A stretch of DNA of 64,000 nt from Flavisolibacter tropicus (GTDB lineage: Bacteria > Bacteroidota > Bacteroidia > Chitinophagales > Chitinophagaceae): assembly GCF_001644645.1 (NCBI RefSeq), contig NZ_CP011390.1:930001-994000 (forward strand), written 5' to 3'. Within the stretch, counting starts at the first letter, position 1, and every line of letters begins with the position of its first letter. Positions 1 through 8,176 of this stretch are shown here, piece after piece. A model generated the notes under the pieces. The model saw only the letters and a list, made by a program, of their open reading frames with translations, was not told the origin of the DNA and searched no databases. Made by a program: the position numbers and the translations under genes.

Positions 1-360
1 ATTTTTATACCCTTTGGCAACAAAATGACGGGCAGCCATTTCGCCTATTTCTTTATTATCACCCCATACGTTAATGTGGTCTCGATATAATTTGGTATGC
101 GGGAAAATGATGAGTGGAATATTTAAGCATAGCAGGCTTTGAACCCCTTCGATCTCTCTGGTCAGAATACCATCAGGGTTCCAGGCCTTTATTCGCTCGA
201 CGAGCATCTCCTGATTTTCTTTACCTAAATATTTAGGAGAATAGAAAAAGAAAAGAAACTTATTATGAAGTTTATTGAAGTTGGTAGCCCCTAATAAAAT
301 ATCCCTGTCATAGGCCCTGGAAACGTCTACCAGTACCGCAATTTTCAACTTGGTTTTCAT
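1..360 (-). CDS. XylR-like AraC-family transcriptional regulator, N-terminal part (cut by window edge)
   Basis: The first 120 residues of a longer protein run off the left edge. They look like the sugar-binding (periplasmic-binding-protein/LacI-like) domain of XylR-type AraC regulators: a beta strand leading into DVSRAYDRDIL (residues 12-22) and the typical segment VWGDNKEIGEMAA (98-110). The expected C-terminal AraC helix-turn-helix pair lies outside the window, so the class is inferred from the N-terminal domain only. The start is the ATG at 358-360. Such regulators sense a sugar and activate nearby catabolic operons. The paired repeats at 1690-1720 and 6693-6723 are the likely binding sites. 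A LacI-type regulator is the main alternative, but the DxSRxYxRxIL pattern favours XylR. Confidence 0.72.
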   Translation of the reverse strand, partial: MKTKLKIAVLVDVSRAYDRDILLGATNFNKLHNKFLFFFYSPKYLGKENQEMLVERIKAWNPDGILTREIEGVQSLLCLNIPLIIFPHTKLYRDHINVWGDNKEIGEMAARHFVAKGYKN

Positions 361-385
361 AGCAATGTAATCGTTAGTTAGTAGT

Positions 386-424
386 AAAAAACCTCTCTAA
401 ATCCAGCTTTAGAGAGGTTTTTTT
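386..424 (-). terminator. Intrinsic terminator after the dioxygenase gene
   Basis: An 11-bp perfect inverted repeat (acctctctaaa, 391-401, and its complement, 408-418) with a 6-nt loop is flanked by A and T runs. It can end minus-strand transcripts from the dioxygenase gene before the XylR-like gene. Confidence 0.8.
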
Positions 425-561
425 ACTATCCTCCAATTGCAATGATAAAGGAAATCTGTTTAAAACAACAGGACTTTATTCAATTGTTTTAAGCTCTTTT
501 TCGGTGTTAAAACATTGTTGTCACATAGCCACTGGTTTTAATTATTGCATGAATTTTTAAG

Positions 562-1536
562 TTATTTGACATTATATAGTCGGCTTGAAGAAACCTTGGG
601 AATTGGCTTTTTAAAGGCTTCCAATTCCTTATCGCCATCAAATAAAAGCGGGAAAAACTGGCTATCAAGCACTCTATCATGTTCCATAGCTGGAAAGTTG
701 TGCAAGGCATCGATTCGTTCGTAATTGGCGGTATTGCCAAGCGTATTGTGAGCCATAGCATTCAACACAGCGGCCCTGCGGGGTCTTTCCGAATAGTTGG
801 CATATGATCCGTGCATCATTAGCGGGTGATGGAAACTGGCATATCCCTTTGGTAATTCATTGGCCACCTTGTTGTCGAAAATGGCAACCTGCTCTTCATT
901 TAATACATTCCTGACTGCATCCATGTCCCCAGTCAGGCCGGTAATTGGCAGTAGTCCCCATTTATGGCTTCCAGGCACATAATAAAGACAACCGTTTTCC
1001 TTATTAGCATCGTCCAAGCCGATCCAGCAGGTTAGGTGATGCATGGGTTTGGTAAAGGTCCAGTATGAAAAATCCTGGTGCCAGGCCACTACCCCACCAT
1101 GCTTTGCCGGTTTACAAAACAACTGATCATGGAAAAGCCTGAAGGATTGCCCCAGTAGCTGATAGGCTGCCATGCGATAAGCTGGTGACCAGATCAGATC
1201 ATGAAATCCTGGCGTGGCCCGCCATGCACCTATGGCATGAAAAAGCACCTTGTTTGGGTCTTCCGATTCGTTACTTTCATAATGATAAAACAACTTCTTT
1301 TCTTCCGCACCTATCGTCTGCAATTTTTCCAGTTCTTCATTCAACAAGTCGACCTGTGCACCAGTCAGGATTTGTATACCTGAAAGAAACCCGTTCTCTT
1401 CAAAGAAAGCGACTTGCTCTTTGGTCAACATATATTGTTCCCACTCCTGTGCCGTTTTAGGCTGATCGAAGATGTTGTTTATAGGACTGCTATAACTGGC
1501 CAGATCAAATGCTAGTTCTGTTTCTAATGCTTTCAT
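562..1536 (-). CDS. Phytanoyl-CoA dioxygenase (PhyH) family protein
   Basis: This is a 324-residue Fe(II)/2-oxoglutarate-dependent dioxygenase-like protein. The iron-binding HxD pair is His153-Asp155 in AWHQDFSYW, the distal ligand is probably His242 in MMHGSYANYSE, and Arg251-Arg254 follow as 2-oxoglutarate anchors. Length and motif order fit the PhyH family. No signal peptide is seen, so it is probably cytoplasmic. The true substrate is unknown: PhyH homologues in bacteria hydroxylate many small molecules. The gene follows the glycosidase/ROK-PMI pair on the same strand after a 350-bp spacer that carries its own copy of the presumed XylR operator, so it is probably a separate transcription unit of the same regulon. 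Start at the ATG at 1534-1536. Confidence 0.82.
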   Translation of the reverse strand: MKALETELAFDLASYSSPINNIFDQPKTAQEWEQYMLTKEQVAFFEENGFLSGIQILTGAQVDLLNEELEKLQTIGAEEKKLFYHYESNESEDPNKVLFHAIGAWRATPGFHDLIWSPAYRMAAYQLLGQSFRLFHDQLFCKPAKHGGVVAWHQDFSYWTFTKPMHHLTCWIGLDDANKENGCLYYVPGSHKWGLLPITGLTGDMDAVRNVLNEEQVAIFDNKVANELPKGYASFHHPLMMHGSYANYSERPRRAAVLNAMAHNTLGNTANYERIDALHNFPAMEHDRVLDSQFFPLLFDGDKELEAFKKPIPKVSSSRLYNVK

Positions 1537-1886
1537 AATCGGTTATTTTAAAATTAGGATCTTTAATAAGTTCTGTTTATTCAACTAATACTGCGATTTG
1601 TAGATACCGCGGCTGAGGAGACCAATATTTGGGCGGCGTTGATGCAGTATAGCAGCAAGTTATCTGATGCAGATAGCCGAAATGTGCCGTTTTGCGAATA
1701 AAATCTTTCATTTTGCGAATGCCAGATACGATAGCCAGTTATAACTGGTAATTCCCACCGCTATTACATATAACATGCAGCAATAAAGAATGGAAGTGGG
1801 TGATAAAACTACCTGTTGTAACGGACACTAGGGACTATGATCTGCTGTCGAACAACCTTTCTATTTGGTTTAGTAGAAAGAACTTT
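1537..1886. other. Intergenic promoter region of the dioxygenase gene
   Basis: This spacer of 350 bp has no credible gene. It holds the paired direct repeat at 1690-1720 and, next to it, a perfect 14-bp palindrome (ccagttataactgg, 1735-1748). The remainder is unstructured A/T-rich sequence. Confidence 0.6.
1690..1720 (-). promoter_or_regulatory. Predicted AraC/XylR-type operator, copy A
   Basis: Two copies of ttttgcgaat, at 1690-1699 and 1711-1720, are spaced exactly 21 bp. This is the two-helical-turn spacing used by AraC-family proteins on direct half-sites. The element lies 154-184 bp upstream of the dioxygenase start. The same element with the same spacing recurs at 6693-6723. Confidence 0.6.
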
Positions 1887-3746
1887 TCATTTTGCCGAAG
1901 CAGTATTGGTTTCTAGTTCTTTCTTAACGATATTCCTGTATTTATCAACCGAAGCACCCATTCCTTTCTTCAAATGATACTTGGGCCCTATAAATACAAA
2001 AGCATAGGGTTTGTACAGGCTAGCACAGGAAGGATTTTGATTTTTCAAATCTTCATACTGTTTCCAGTAGTGATCATAGTTTTCTATTGAAGCGCTGATT
2101 TTAGCCTTATCGTAAACACCCGTTTTGTCTCCTTCAAAACCCAGTGCCATGATATTCCATCCTTCGGCAATGATTTGATGTAACAGCAATCCGTATCGGG
2201 ACGATACATTCAAATAGACCTGATCATTTTTGTTGCTCATGGTAACCTTTCGGCTTAAGGTCTCTATTTGTTTCCAAATTTTTACGGCTTCATATTTTTC
2301 GGCAACAGCTTTCAACAACATCCCTTGTTGATAATAGTTTGAGAATGCATGAAACAGTGGACCTTCTGAGCTGAATTTATCGACTTCTGCTACTGAATCG
2401 ATTCCTCCCAGAAACTCATCTCTCATCCACCAGACCCAGGCATTTTCAAAAGGCAGTTTACTGCTTGCATGTCCCCTAAGTACTGCCTTTGCCGAAAGCA
2501 GGCATAATTCGCGGAAACGTTTTCGTGACGCCCCCCTGATTCCTGCTTCATCCATAAAGCGATCAAAGACCTCTTTCTCAGTTTGCTTTGTATTGGCTGC
2601 CCAATGACTGAGAACATAAGCATTGAGTCTACACCAGAATTCATTGCTGATATAGGGACCTACCCAGCCTCCTCCCCGACTCCAGTTCCAGATGCCTTTA
2701 AAGTTGGGATGATCCTTAATATCATTCAAAGACTTATTGCCTTTTTGGGGTGTATTTGTTTGATACTCTTCAAAACCATTGATCACCCCGTTCATTACAT
2801 AGTTGGGATAGGCTCCTTTTCCTTCATACTCGCGTTGGCATTGCACTTCAACAATTTGCGGATGCTTACCGAGCGTCAAAGTAGGGTTGAAATCAAAAGT
2901 CCTATGATAATCACCTTTTGTATGCTTTATCGAAAATATCAGCTGCGGATGAGGAGCTATGCTGTTGACCACATTTAAGTAATAGTCTGGCAATTCGTGC
3001 ATGCCGCCAAAAGACCAGGTACGATAAAATATAGTTTTATTTCTTTTCACACAAACCTCTTCACGTAACAAATTCAGTAGCTTGATATGGCTTTGTTCCC
3101 TGTTAGTAATAGGGTTATTACCTGTGTGATAGGGCACATTGTTTAAGTAAGTCTCCCCTGTGCGTATCACCAGTCCGTCCAGATCCGGGAAGGTTTCAAA
3201 CAATTCTTCCAGCATGATTTTGTGAACTTCTAACGTGCGGGGACGCTCAAACGATATTCGGCCCAAACTGTCGCAGATTTCATCTCGATACAATTCCACC
3301 AGCTTTTTGGGCAACACGATAAGGTCGGTAAAGTAATATACTTTGATACCTGCGGCATGAGCGTCCCTGATATTTTGACGCACCCTATCAGCGGCATTCA
3401 TTACCCACTGCCATTCTTTGGATCCTTCCGGAAAAATATTTGGGTTCAGCTTTTTAAATGTAATAGCGGCATGGGCAAAAGTGAAATCATTCAAAACCTG
3501 TCCAGTGTATCCGTTGTCAGCTAATACTTTGGGATCATTATAAATGGAATTTGTCAATGGTTCACCAGGATTATTGTGCACCATGTCTAAAATGTAAAAA
3601 GGATTTTTTGCCTGCGAGTAAGCAGTTACCGTGATGAAATTCAGAGAAACACTGAAAATAACAAGCAGGTAAAAAAAAGAACGGGCACTCATATGCATTG
3701 TAATCATATGAGCCTCCCGTTTCCTAAACGTTGACAAATTATTCAT
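1887..3746 (-). CDS. Secreted glycoside-hydrolase-like TIM-barrel protein (possibly GH67-like)
   Basis: A 619-residue protein with an N-terminal signal peptide: hydrophobic residues about 23-42 end in VTAYSQA. The in-frame Met14, Met17 or Met19 gives a better signal-peptide start than Met1. The body reads as a (beta/alpha)8 barrel, with strands such as GIKVYYFTDLIV and an acidic strand end GLVIRTGETY that places Glu198 at a typical catalytic position. A second acidic strand, PQIVEVQCQREYEG, lies near residue 305. The overall look resembles alpha-glucuronidase-like barrels, but I cannot assign a family firmly. The gene lies 66 bp downstream of the ROK-PMI gene on the same strand, so it is probably in its operon. 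Its likely job is to release a sugar that the ROK-PMI enzyme then processes. Carbohydrate substrate unknown. Confidence 0.55.
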   Translation of the reverse strand: MNNLSTFRKREAHMITMHMSARSFFYLLVIFSVSLNFITVTAYSQAKNPFYILDMVHNNPGEPLTNSIYNDPKVLADNGYTGQVLNDFTFAHAAITFKKLNPNIFPEGSKEWQWVMNAADRVRQNIRDAHAAGIKVYYFTDLIVLPKKLVELYRDEICDSLGRISFERPRTLEVHKIMLEELFETFPDLDGLVIRTGETYLNNVPYHTGNNPITNREQSHIKLLNLLREEVCVKRNKTIFYRTWSFGGMHELPDYYLNVVNSIAPHPQLIFSIKHTKGDYHRTFDFNPTLTLGKHPQIVEVQCQREYEGKGAYPNYVMNGVINGFEEYQTNTPQKGNKSLNDIKDHPNFKGIWNWSRGGGWVGPYISNEFWCRLNAYVLSHWAANTKQTEKEVFDRFMDEAGIRGASRKRFRELCLLSAKAVLRGHASSKLPFENAWVWWMRDEFLGGIDSVAEVDKFSSEGPLFHAFSNYYQQGMLLKAVAEKYEAVKIWKQIETLSRKVTMSNKNDQVYLNVSSRYGLLLHQIIAEGWNIMALGFEGDKTGVYDKAKISASIENYDHYWKQYEDLKNQNPSCASLYKPYAFVFIGPKYHLKKGMGASVDKYRNIVKKELETNTASAK

Positions 3747-3812
3747 ATCGATTGTTCTGCTTCATTTCGTTTTGCTAATAGTGGTCAGTCAGCCTGTTTG
3801 TTTATGCATCGA

Positions 3813-6620
3813 TTATTTAATAAAGGCCTTAATCACTTTAGCCATTTCTTTTCCTTCATTTACCAAGCGATACTTACCAGCAGCCGCAGGAATTACGAAG
3901 GTTTCCGCAAAGTTGTATCGCTGCTGTACTTCTTCGGTTTCTACCACAATAGATGTCCCTTCAACTAACATGAGAACATGACAACCATTCTCTGTATCCA
4001 CAGTAATAGTTTCAGAAAACTCCAGGCGATGAACGTCGTAGAAATGATCCGGATGTGTGGGCAAATGCACCACCTGCCAGTTACTTCCTTTTTCCAGAAC
4101 CGCAGGATGCGAAATCAACTCTTTTTTTACCAGCTCCCCTTTCCTTTCAAAATTCAGGTTCCGGAAAGCATGATCAATATTAATGGGGCGAGGCTTTCCG
4201 TTCAGATCCAGCCGTAGCCAATCATACATCTTGAAGGTAAAAATGTAGGGAGTGGCGGAGATCTCCAGCACCAGGTTTCCGGCACCAGAACTGTGCACGG
4301 TGCCATGGGGAATTAAAAACAAATCGTGCTTGTGTGAAGGGTGAACCTGTACGTATTTTTCAATGGCAACCGGAACTTTTTCTTCCAGGCTCCTTTCCAG
4401 TTCGGACCTAAATTTTTCAGGATCAATATCCTCCTGGAAACCCAAATACACTTTAGCCCCTTCCTGACAATCTACAATATAATAGGTCTCATCCTGGGTG
4501 ATGGTCTCGCCAAATTGTTTGCGGATATAATCCAGGCGGGGATGACATTGAATGGAAAGATTTCCGCCGTCGATAGTATCCAGAAAATCAAAACGTATTG
4601 GAAACTCCAGTCCGAAGCGGGCAGCATCTTTTCCAAGCACAGCATCGGCCTCCTGGAGCATAAGCCAGTCAAAGGCCACTTCAAGTAAATAACCATCGCT
4701 TTCAAACACCAAGCCGTTCTCCGGCACTATAAGTTCAAAGGACCATGCATAATTTACTTCTTCCTTATTCAGCTCCTTAATATGATTCTTTAACCATTGC
4801 CCGCCCCAAGCGCCAGGTGCAAGCCATGGCCGTACCCGAATGGCATTTTTGGCCAAATGTCCAAGCCCGTTTTTTACATCTGAATAATTTGACCATGTGA
4901 TTTCGTTCTGCCACTGGCCATCAGCTACCAACGCTATCCGTGACAGGAGTTGAAGCCTGAAGCGATTGAGTATTTCCCAATCAACAAAATAAAATCGTTT
5001 ATACATTGCCGCCGCTGTTTCAGGCTTCGTTTTGCCTAAGTTGCAGATGCTGCCCGCCGCCATTCGGTGCTGTAATTCATTTTTGGGAAGGTCGATGTAG
5101 ACAATGGGAGCGTCCCAACTACTAAGACCTGCACCAATTCCAAAGAATATGCAGATGTCGCAAGCTGCATCGGGCTGCACCTGATGCAAGTGCTCCAGAT
5201 TATACAAATCTTTCAGCAAAAGGTCTGTTTTCCGTCCCCACACAGAATCCTGTTCACCCAAGAAAGGGGCTACAATGGCGTCGATCTCTTCTTCTGTCTG
5301 AAGAAATGCGGCTGTGTCTACCCATTGAACCTTTAGTTCTTTTTTATTAAAAACATCATCAAGTTCCCTGCGCACCGTCATCCAATCTACTCCTACATAT
5401 CCATCGATCAATACTACTTTCTGCGAGATGATCCACTCAGCAATAGAGTCAAAGCCGGAAAAAATCTTTTGAGCGCCCAGTGAAGTGAAGGGATACAAAT
5501 TGTACTCACCTTTACTTTCCGTAATGCTCTTTATTTCCAATGGCATCAACGGCTGCTTTGTCTTACGCCATAACTGAGTTGACTCCGTTGCATTTTCATT
5601 ACCTCTGGTAGGTTGTACTAACCCCGCCGCACCAGCAATGGCGGCCAATTCAGTTTCTTTTGCGATTTGTATCATAAGTGTTGGACAATGTTGTTTAAAA
5701 ACCTGTTGTAGTTCCTGCAAGAAGAACGCGGATGCCTTACTAATATTTCCTCCGATAATGAGGCATTCTGCTCCAAAGGATTTTACCCACGGAGCCAGGC
5801 ATTCTCCTAGGTTTTTACCAAAGGATTGGAAGATATCAATAGCAAAGCTATCATTTCCACTAAGGGCCCGTTCATAGATTTCTTTGGCTTCACGAACTCG
5901 TTTTGTGCTGATTGCATTGAACTGGCTGACCAGCCAGGCAGTAGACAGATAATCTTCAGCAATGCCATCTTTAAAGGGTGTATTATACAGGAATCCTTCA
6001 GGAGGTACACCAATACCTTCTTTTTGAATCTTGCCCCCAGCCAGGAAGGCTGCGCCTAAGCCAGTCCCCAATGTGATGGCAATTACTTTATGACAACTAG
6101 CTGCCACTCCTGTTAAGCTTTCACCCAAACCAAAACAAAAAGCATCATTTTCAAAGTGAATAGGCAAGTCTTCTGTGAAACCAAGTTTTGTTTTCAGCAC
6201 CTCTTTAACGTTCACCCCATACAATTCATCGTATTTGTTCACTCCCTGGATCAGTGAAATACCATTACTATAGTCAAAAGGTCCAGGCATTGAAATTCCT
6301 ACACCATTTATACGTGATGATGGTACTTTGGACAAAGAAAACTCAAACGCATCCAGCCACTGCCCTATTATCACGTCACGGCTTGCGTAGGCAGTCACAG
6401 GTTTTTGGCTGAAGGTGTCTTCCAGAATTCTTCCGCAGGCTACACACGCCATTGCCGCCGAAATATGCGAGCCTCCAATATCCACACCCAATATTAAATC
6501 CTTCTCCGGATGTTTAAACTTGCTATATCTTTTATTGTTAGATGATTTCAATAGTTCTGGAGTCGACTCTAACAGCAAGCCCGAACAGGAATCTAACAAG
6601 GATGAACAGTTGCATTGCAT
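3813..6620 (-). CDS. Fusion of ROK-family sugar kinase and class I mannose-6-phosphate isomerase
   Basis: A single open frame holds three regions (residue numbers from the longest possible start, GTG at 6681-6683). Residues 60-355 are a ROK kinase: phosphate-binding GVDIGGSH (66-73), SMPGPFDYSNG, catalytic Asp180 in ENDAFCFGLGE, and TLGTGLGAAF. The usual ROK zinc motif (CxCGxxGCxE) is absent. Residues about 415-590 form a middle domain starting VVLIDGYVGVDW, perhaps a degenerate nucleoside-kinase-like fold. Residues 600-956 are a class I phosphomannose isomerase with zinc ligands Gln712 and His714 (IQCHP), Glu732 (DETYYI) and His797 (PHGTVHSSG). Together these could turn free mannose (or a related hexose) into fructose-6-phosphate. 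I prefer the ATG at 6618-6620 because the GTG start lies only 10 bp from the presumed operator, leaving no room for a promoter and leader. No strong ribosome-binding site is visible at either start. Confidence 0.85.
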   Translation of the reverse strand: MQCNCSSLLDSCSGLLLESTPELLKSSNNKRYSKFKHPEKDLILGVDIGGSHISAAMACVACGRILEDTFSQKPVTAYASRDVIIGQWLDAFEFSLSKVPSSRINGVGISMPGPFDYSNGISLIQGVNKYDELYGVNVKEVLKTKLGFTEDLPIHFENDAFCFGLGESLTGVAASCHKVIAITLGTGLGAAFLAGGKIQKEGIGVPPEGFLYNTPFKDGIAEDYLSTAWLVSQFNAISTKRVREAKEIYERALSGNDSFAIDIFQSFGKNLGECLAPWVKSFGAECLIIGGNISKASAFFLQELQQVFKQHCPTLMIQIAKETELAAIAGAAGLVQPTRGNENATESTQLWRKTKQPLMPLEIKSITESKGEYNLYPFTSLGAQKIFSGFDSIAEWIISQKVVLIDGYVGVDWMTVRRELDDVFNKKELKVQWVDTAAFLQTEEEIDAIVAPFLGEQDSVWGRKTDLLLKDLYNLEHLHQVQPDAACDICIFFGIGAGLSSWDAPIVYIDLPKNELQHRMAAGSICNLGKTKPETAAAMYKRFYFVDWEILNRFRLQLLSRIALVADGQWQNEITWSNYSDVKNGLGHLAKNAIRVRPWLAPGAWGGQWLKNHIKELNKEEVNYAWSFELIVPENGLVFESDGYLLEVAFDWLMLQEADAVLGKDAARFGLEFPIRFDFLDTIDGGNLSIQCHPRLDYIRKQFGETITQDETYYIVDCQEGAKVYLGFQEDIDPEKFRSELERSLEEKVPVAIEKYVQVHPSHKHDLFLIPHGTVHSSGAGNLVLEISATPYIFTFKMYDWLRLDLNGKPRPINIDHAFRNLNFERKGELVKKELISHPAVLEKGSNWQVVHLPTHPDHFYDVHRLEFSETITVDTENGCHVLMLVEGTSIVVETEEVQQRYNFAETFVIPAAAGKYRLVNEGKEMAKVIKAFIK

Positions 6621-6692
6621 AGGTTGATTGCTTTCAATGATTAGACAGAAGTAAAGAGCAAGGTCGTTGGATACAATATTCACACCTTGGCC

Positions 6693-6723
6693 TTTTGCGT
6701 ATAAAAACTGTCATTTTGCGAAA
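6693..6723 (-). promoter_or_regulatory. Predicted AraC/XylR-type operator, copy B
   Basis: The direct repeats ttttgcgtat (6693-6702) and ttttgcgaaa (6714-6723) are 21 bp apart, matching copy A at 1690-1720. The spacer is also similar (ATAAAA, then TCA just before the second half). It sits directly upstream of the ROK-PMI/glycosidase operon. Confidence 0.6.
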
Positions 6724-6879
6724 GGGACGGTAGGAATTAGCTTGCAATGGTTGATGACGTATCTCGATTACTTGTACCCAGCCTGATATTATAGCTTACC
6801 TCCGCTCCTACCATCTTTTACCCAGCATTGAAAAGAACTAAACGCCTTTCATTCGTGGCACACTCGAACTGCAGGTAGG

Positions 6880-7065
6880 CCTGGGCACAAACGCAAAGTC
6901 AGGGAAGGCAAACACAAAATGAGTGTGCTCAATGCTGTTAAGTGGAAACTACTGGCCCGCATGTTTTCTTCAGGTTCCACCGATACAATGAGAGCCGAAA
7001 AGAATCAAAATGGAACAGAAAAAGTAAACGCTCGCATAAGCCTTTACTGTATAAAGTATTGTCAA
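6880..7065 (+). pseudogene. Possible remnant of an IS110-type transposase C-terminus
   Basis: In the frame of the ATG at 6919 the translation begins MSVLNAVKWKLLARMF, preceded in frame by GKHK. This resembles the end of IS110/IS116-family transposases in Bacteroidota. The similarity fades after about 20 residues, and no intact transposase or inverted repeats are present. The rest of the 6684-7153 spacer shows nothing I can name. The call rests on memory of the family's C-terminal pattern, so it is weak. Confidence 0.28.
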
Positions 7066-7153
7066 TGATGGTAGCGTATGATTTACATAAAAATACCCGA
7101 ATGTTAAAACCAGGATGCTTTGACTGACAATTTACTTACCGATGCTCAACATT

Positions 7154-8041
7154 TTATCGTTTAACGATCTCAGGATGTGAATCTGCGGCACTTACCACAC
7201 CACAATTCTTGCCAAAATTGGTGCGTATATGATTACTCAAACATTCCGAGCGGAGATTAGAAAATGGATGCGTACGAAAGAAATCCTCCACCTGGCTATA
7301 AGGATTTTCTTGGCTGGCCATCTCTTTCCAGAAAGCAACTGCTGTACACACGTCATATCCAAGTTCGTTAGTGAGGTTTATACCGTAATAATCAGCCTCC
7401 AGTTCATTCTTCTGGTTAAATGATGCGGTAAGCAATTTCTTAAGCTCAAATACTGTCCCACCAGCACCTGGGCCAAATATATCATTGGCTAGCACTAATT
7501 CCTTAATGGTAGCTTTTATATGTCCTACTTCAGAATGCCCGATTTCATGACCTACAATTGCATAAAGCAAAGCGTCTTTGCCCTGGCATTTTTGTAACAT
7601 GGCTTTTGTAATATAGATACGGCCGCCAAAAGTGAACGCATTGATAGTTGTATCGTCCAACTCATAGATCATGTACTTTATAGAGGAAGGCTTTTGGCGT
7701 TTTGCAAGCAAATTATTTAAGACAGTATTCAGTTTTTGATTAATTGATTTATCATTTACCAGTTTAAATCCACCCTGTTGAAGCATATCCTCATGAAATA
7801 ACTTCCCATAAGCCGTTTGCACACTATCTGTTATTTCTTTATCCGGAACCGCCAAATCGCGTAATATATCACTCGCCTTTGTAATTCGCTTATTCATTGC
7901 CCGCCCGCCTATAGCACTATCTAAACAGCTATAGGAGTAAGTTATTTCTTTTGGCGGTTCATTTTTCCCAAGGTAACGATCAACATCATTACAGCTATAT
8001 ACTGCTAAACAAGACATTACTAGGGCTAAGATTCTGATCAT
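7154..8041 (-). CDS. M48-family zinc metalloprotease, lipoprotein
   Basis: A protein of 295 residues if started at the ATG at 8039-8041. That start gives a clean lipoprotein signal (MIRILALVMSCLAVYSC, lipid-anchored Cys17), whereas an upstream start would add 40 unlikely residues that overlap a terminator. The zinc motif HEIGH is at residues 165-169, and the third ligand is Glu213 in NELEADYYG, as in M48 peptidases. It is predicted to sit in the periplasm, anchored to a membrane, and to act in protein quality control like BepA/LoiP-type proteases. It lies downstream of susCD on the same strand but is separated by an intrinsic terminator, so it is probably transcribed on its own. Confidence 0.85.
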   Translation of the reverse strand: MIRILALVMSCLAVYSCNDVDRYLGKNEPPKEITYSYSCLDSAIGGRAMNKRITKASDILRDLAVPDKEITDSVQTAYGKLFHEDMLQQGGFKLVNDKSINQKLNTVLNNLLAKRQKPSSIKYMIYELDDTTINAFTFGGRIYITKAMLQKCQGKDALLYAIVGHEIGHSEVGHIKATIKELVLANDIFGPGAGGTVFELKKLLTASFNQKNELEADYYGINLTNELGYDVCTAVAFWKEMASQENPYSQVEDFFRTHPFSNLRSECLSNHIRTNFGKNCGVVSAADSHPEIVKR

Positions 8042-8109
8042 AAATCTTATAACTGCAAAAGAAGAGCCAAATAGAAAGGAGTGTTTAAATACGAAAGGAA
8101 ATACTAATT

Positions 8110-8155
8110 CTAAAATAAAAAAGCCGCCATCAGATATACTCCAATGACAGCTTTC
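8110..8155 (-). terminator. Intrinsic terminator of the susCD operon
   Basis: On the minus strand a 10-bp stem with two G-U pairs (arms 8146-8155 and 8123-8132, 13-nt loop) is followed by TTTTTTATTTT. It lies just after the SusD stop codon. Confidence 0.7.
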
Positions 8156-8176
8156 TCCCACACATATACAGCAAGG

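Noticed and set aside
1885..1905. A further ttttgc operator-like word near the end of the glycosidase gene
   Set aside because: It is part of the coding sequence (the final codons) and has no partner 21 bp away.
2583..2978. Plus-strand frame of 131 codons opposite the glycosidase-like gene
   Set aside because: Its composition follows the opposite coding strand, and it starts inside the real gene.
6942..7127. 61-codon plus-strand frame beside the IS110-like segment
   Set aside because: It is in a different frame from the transposase-like translation and looks random.
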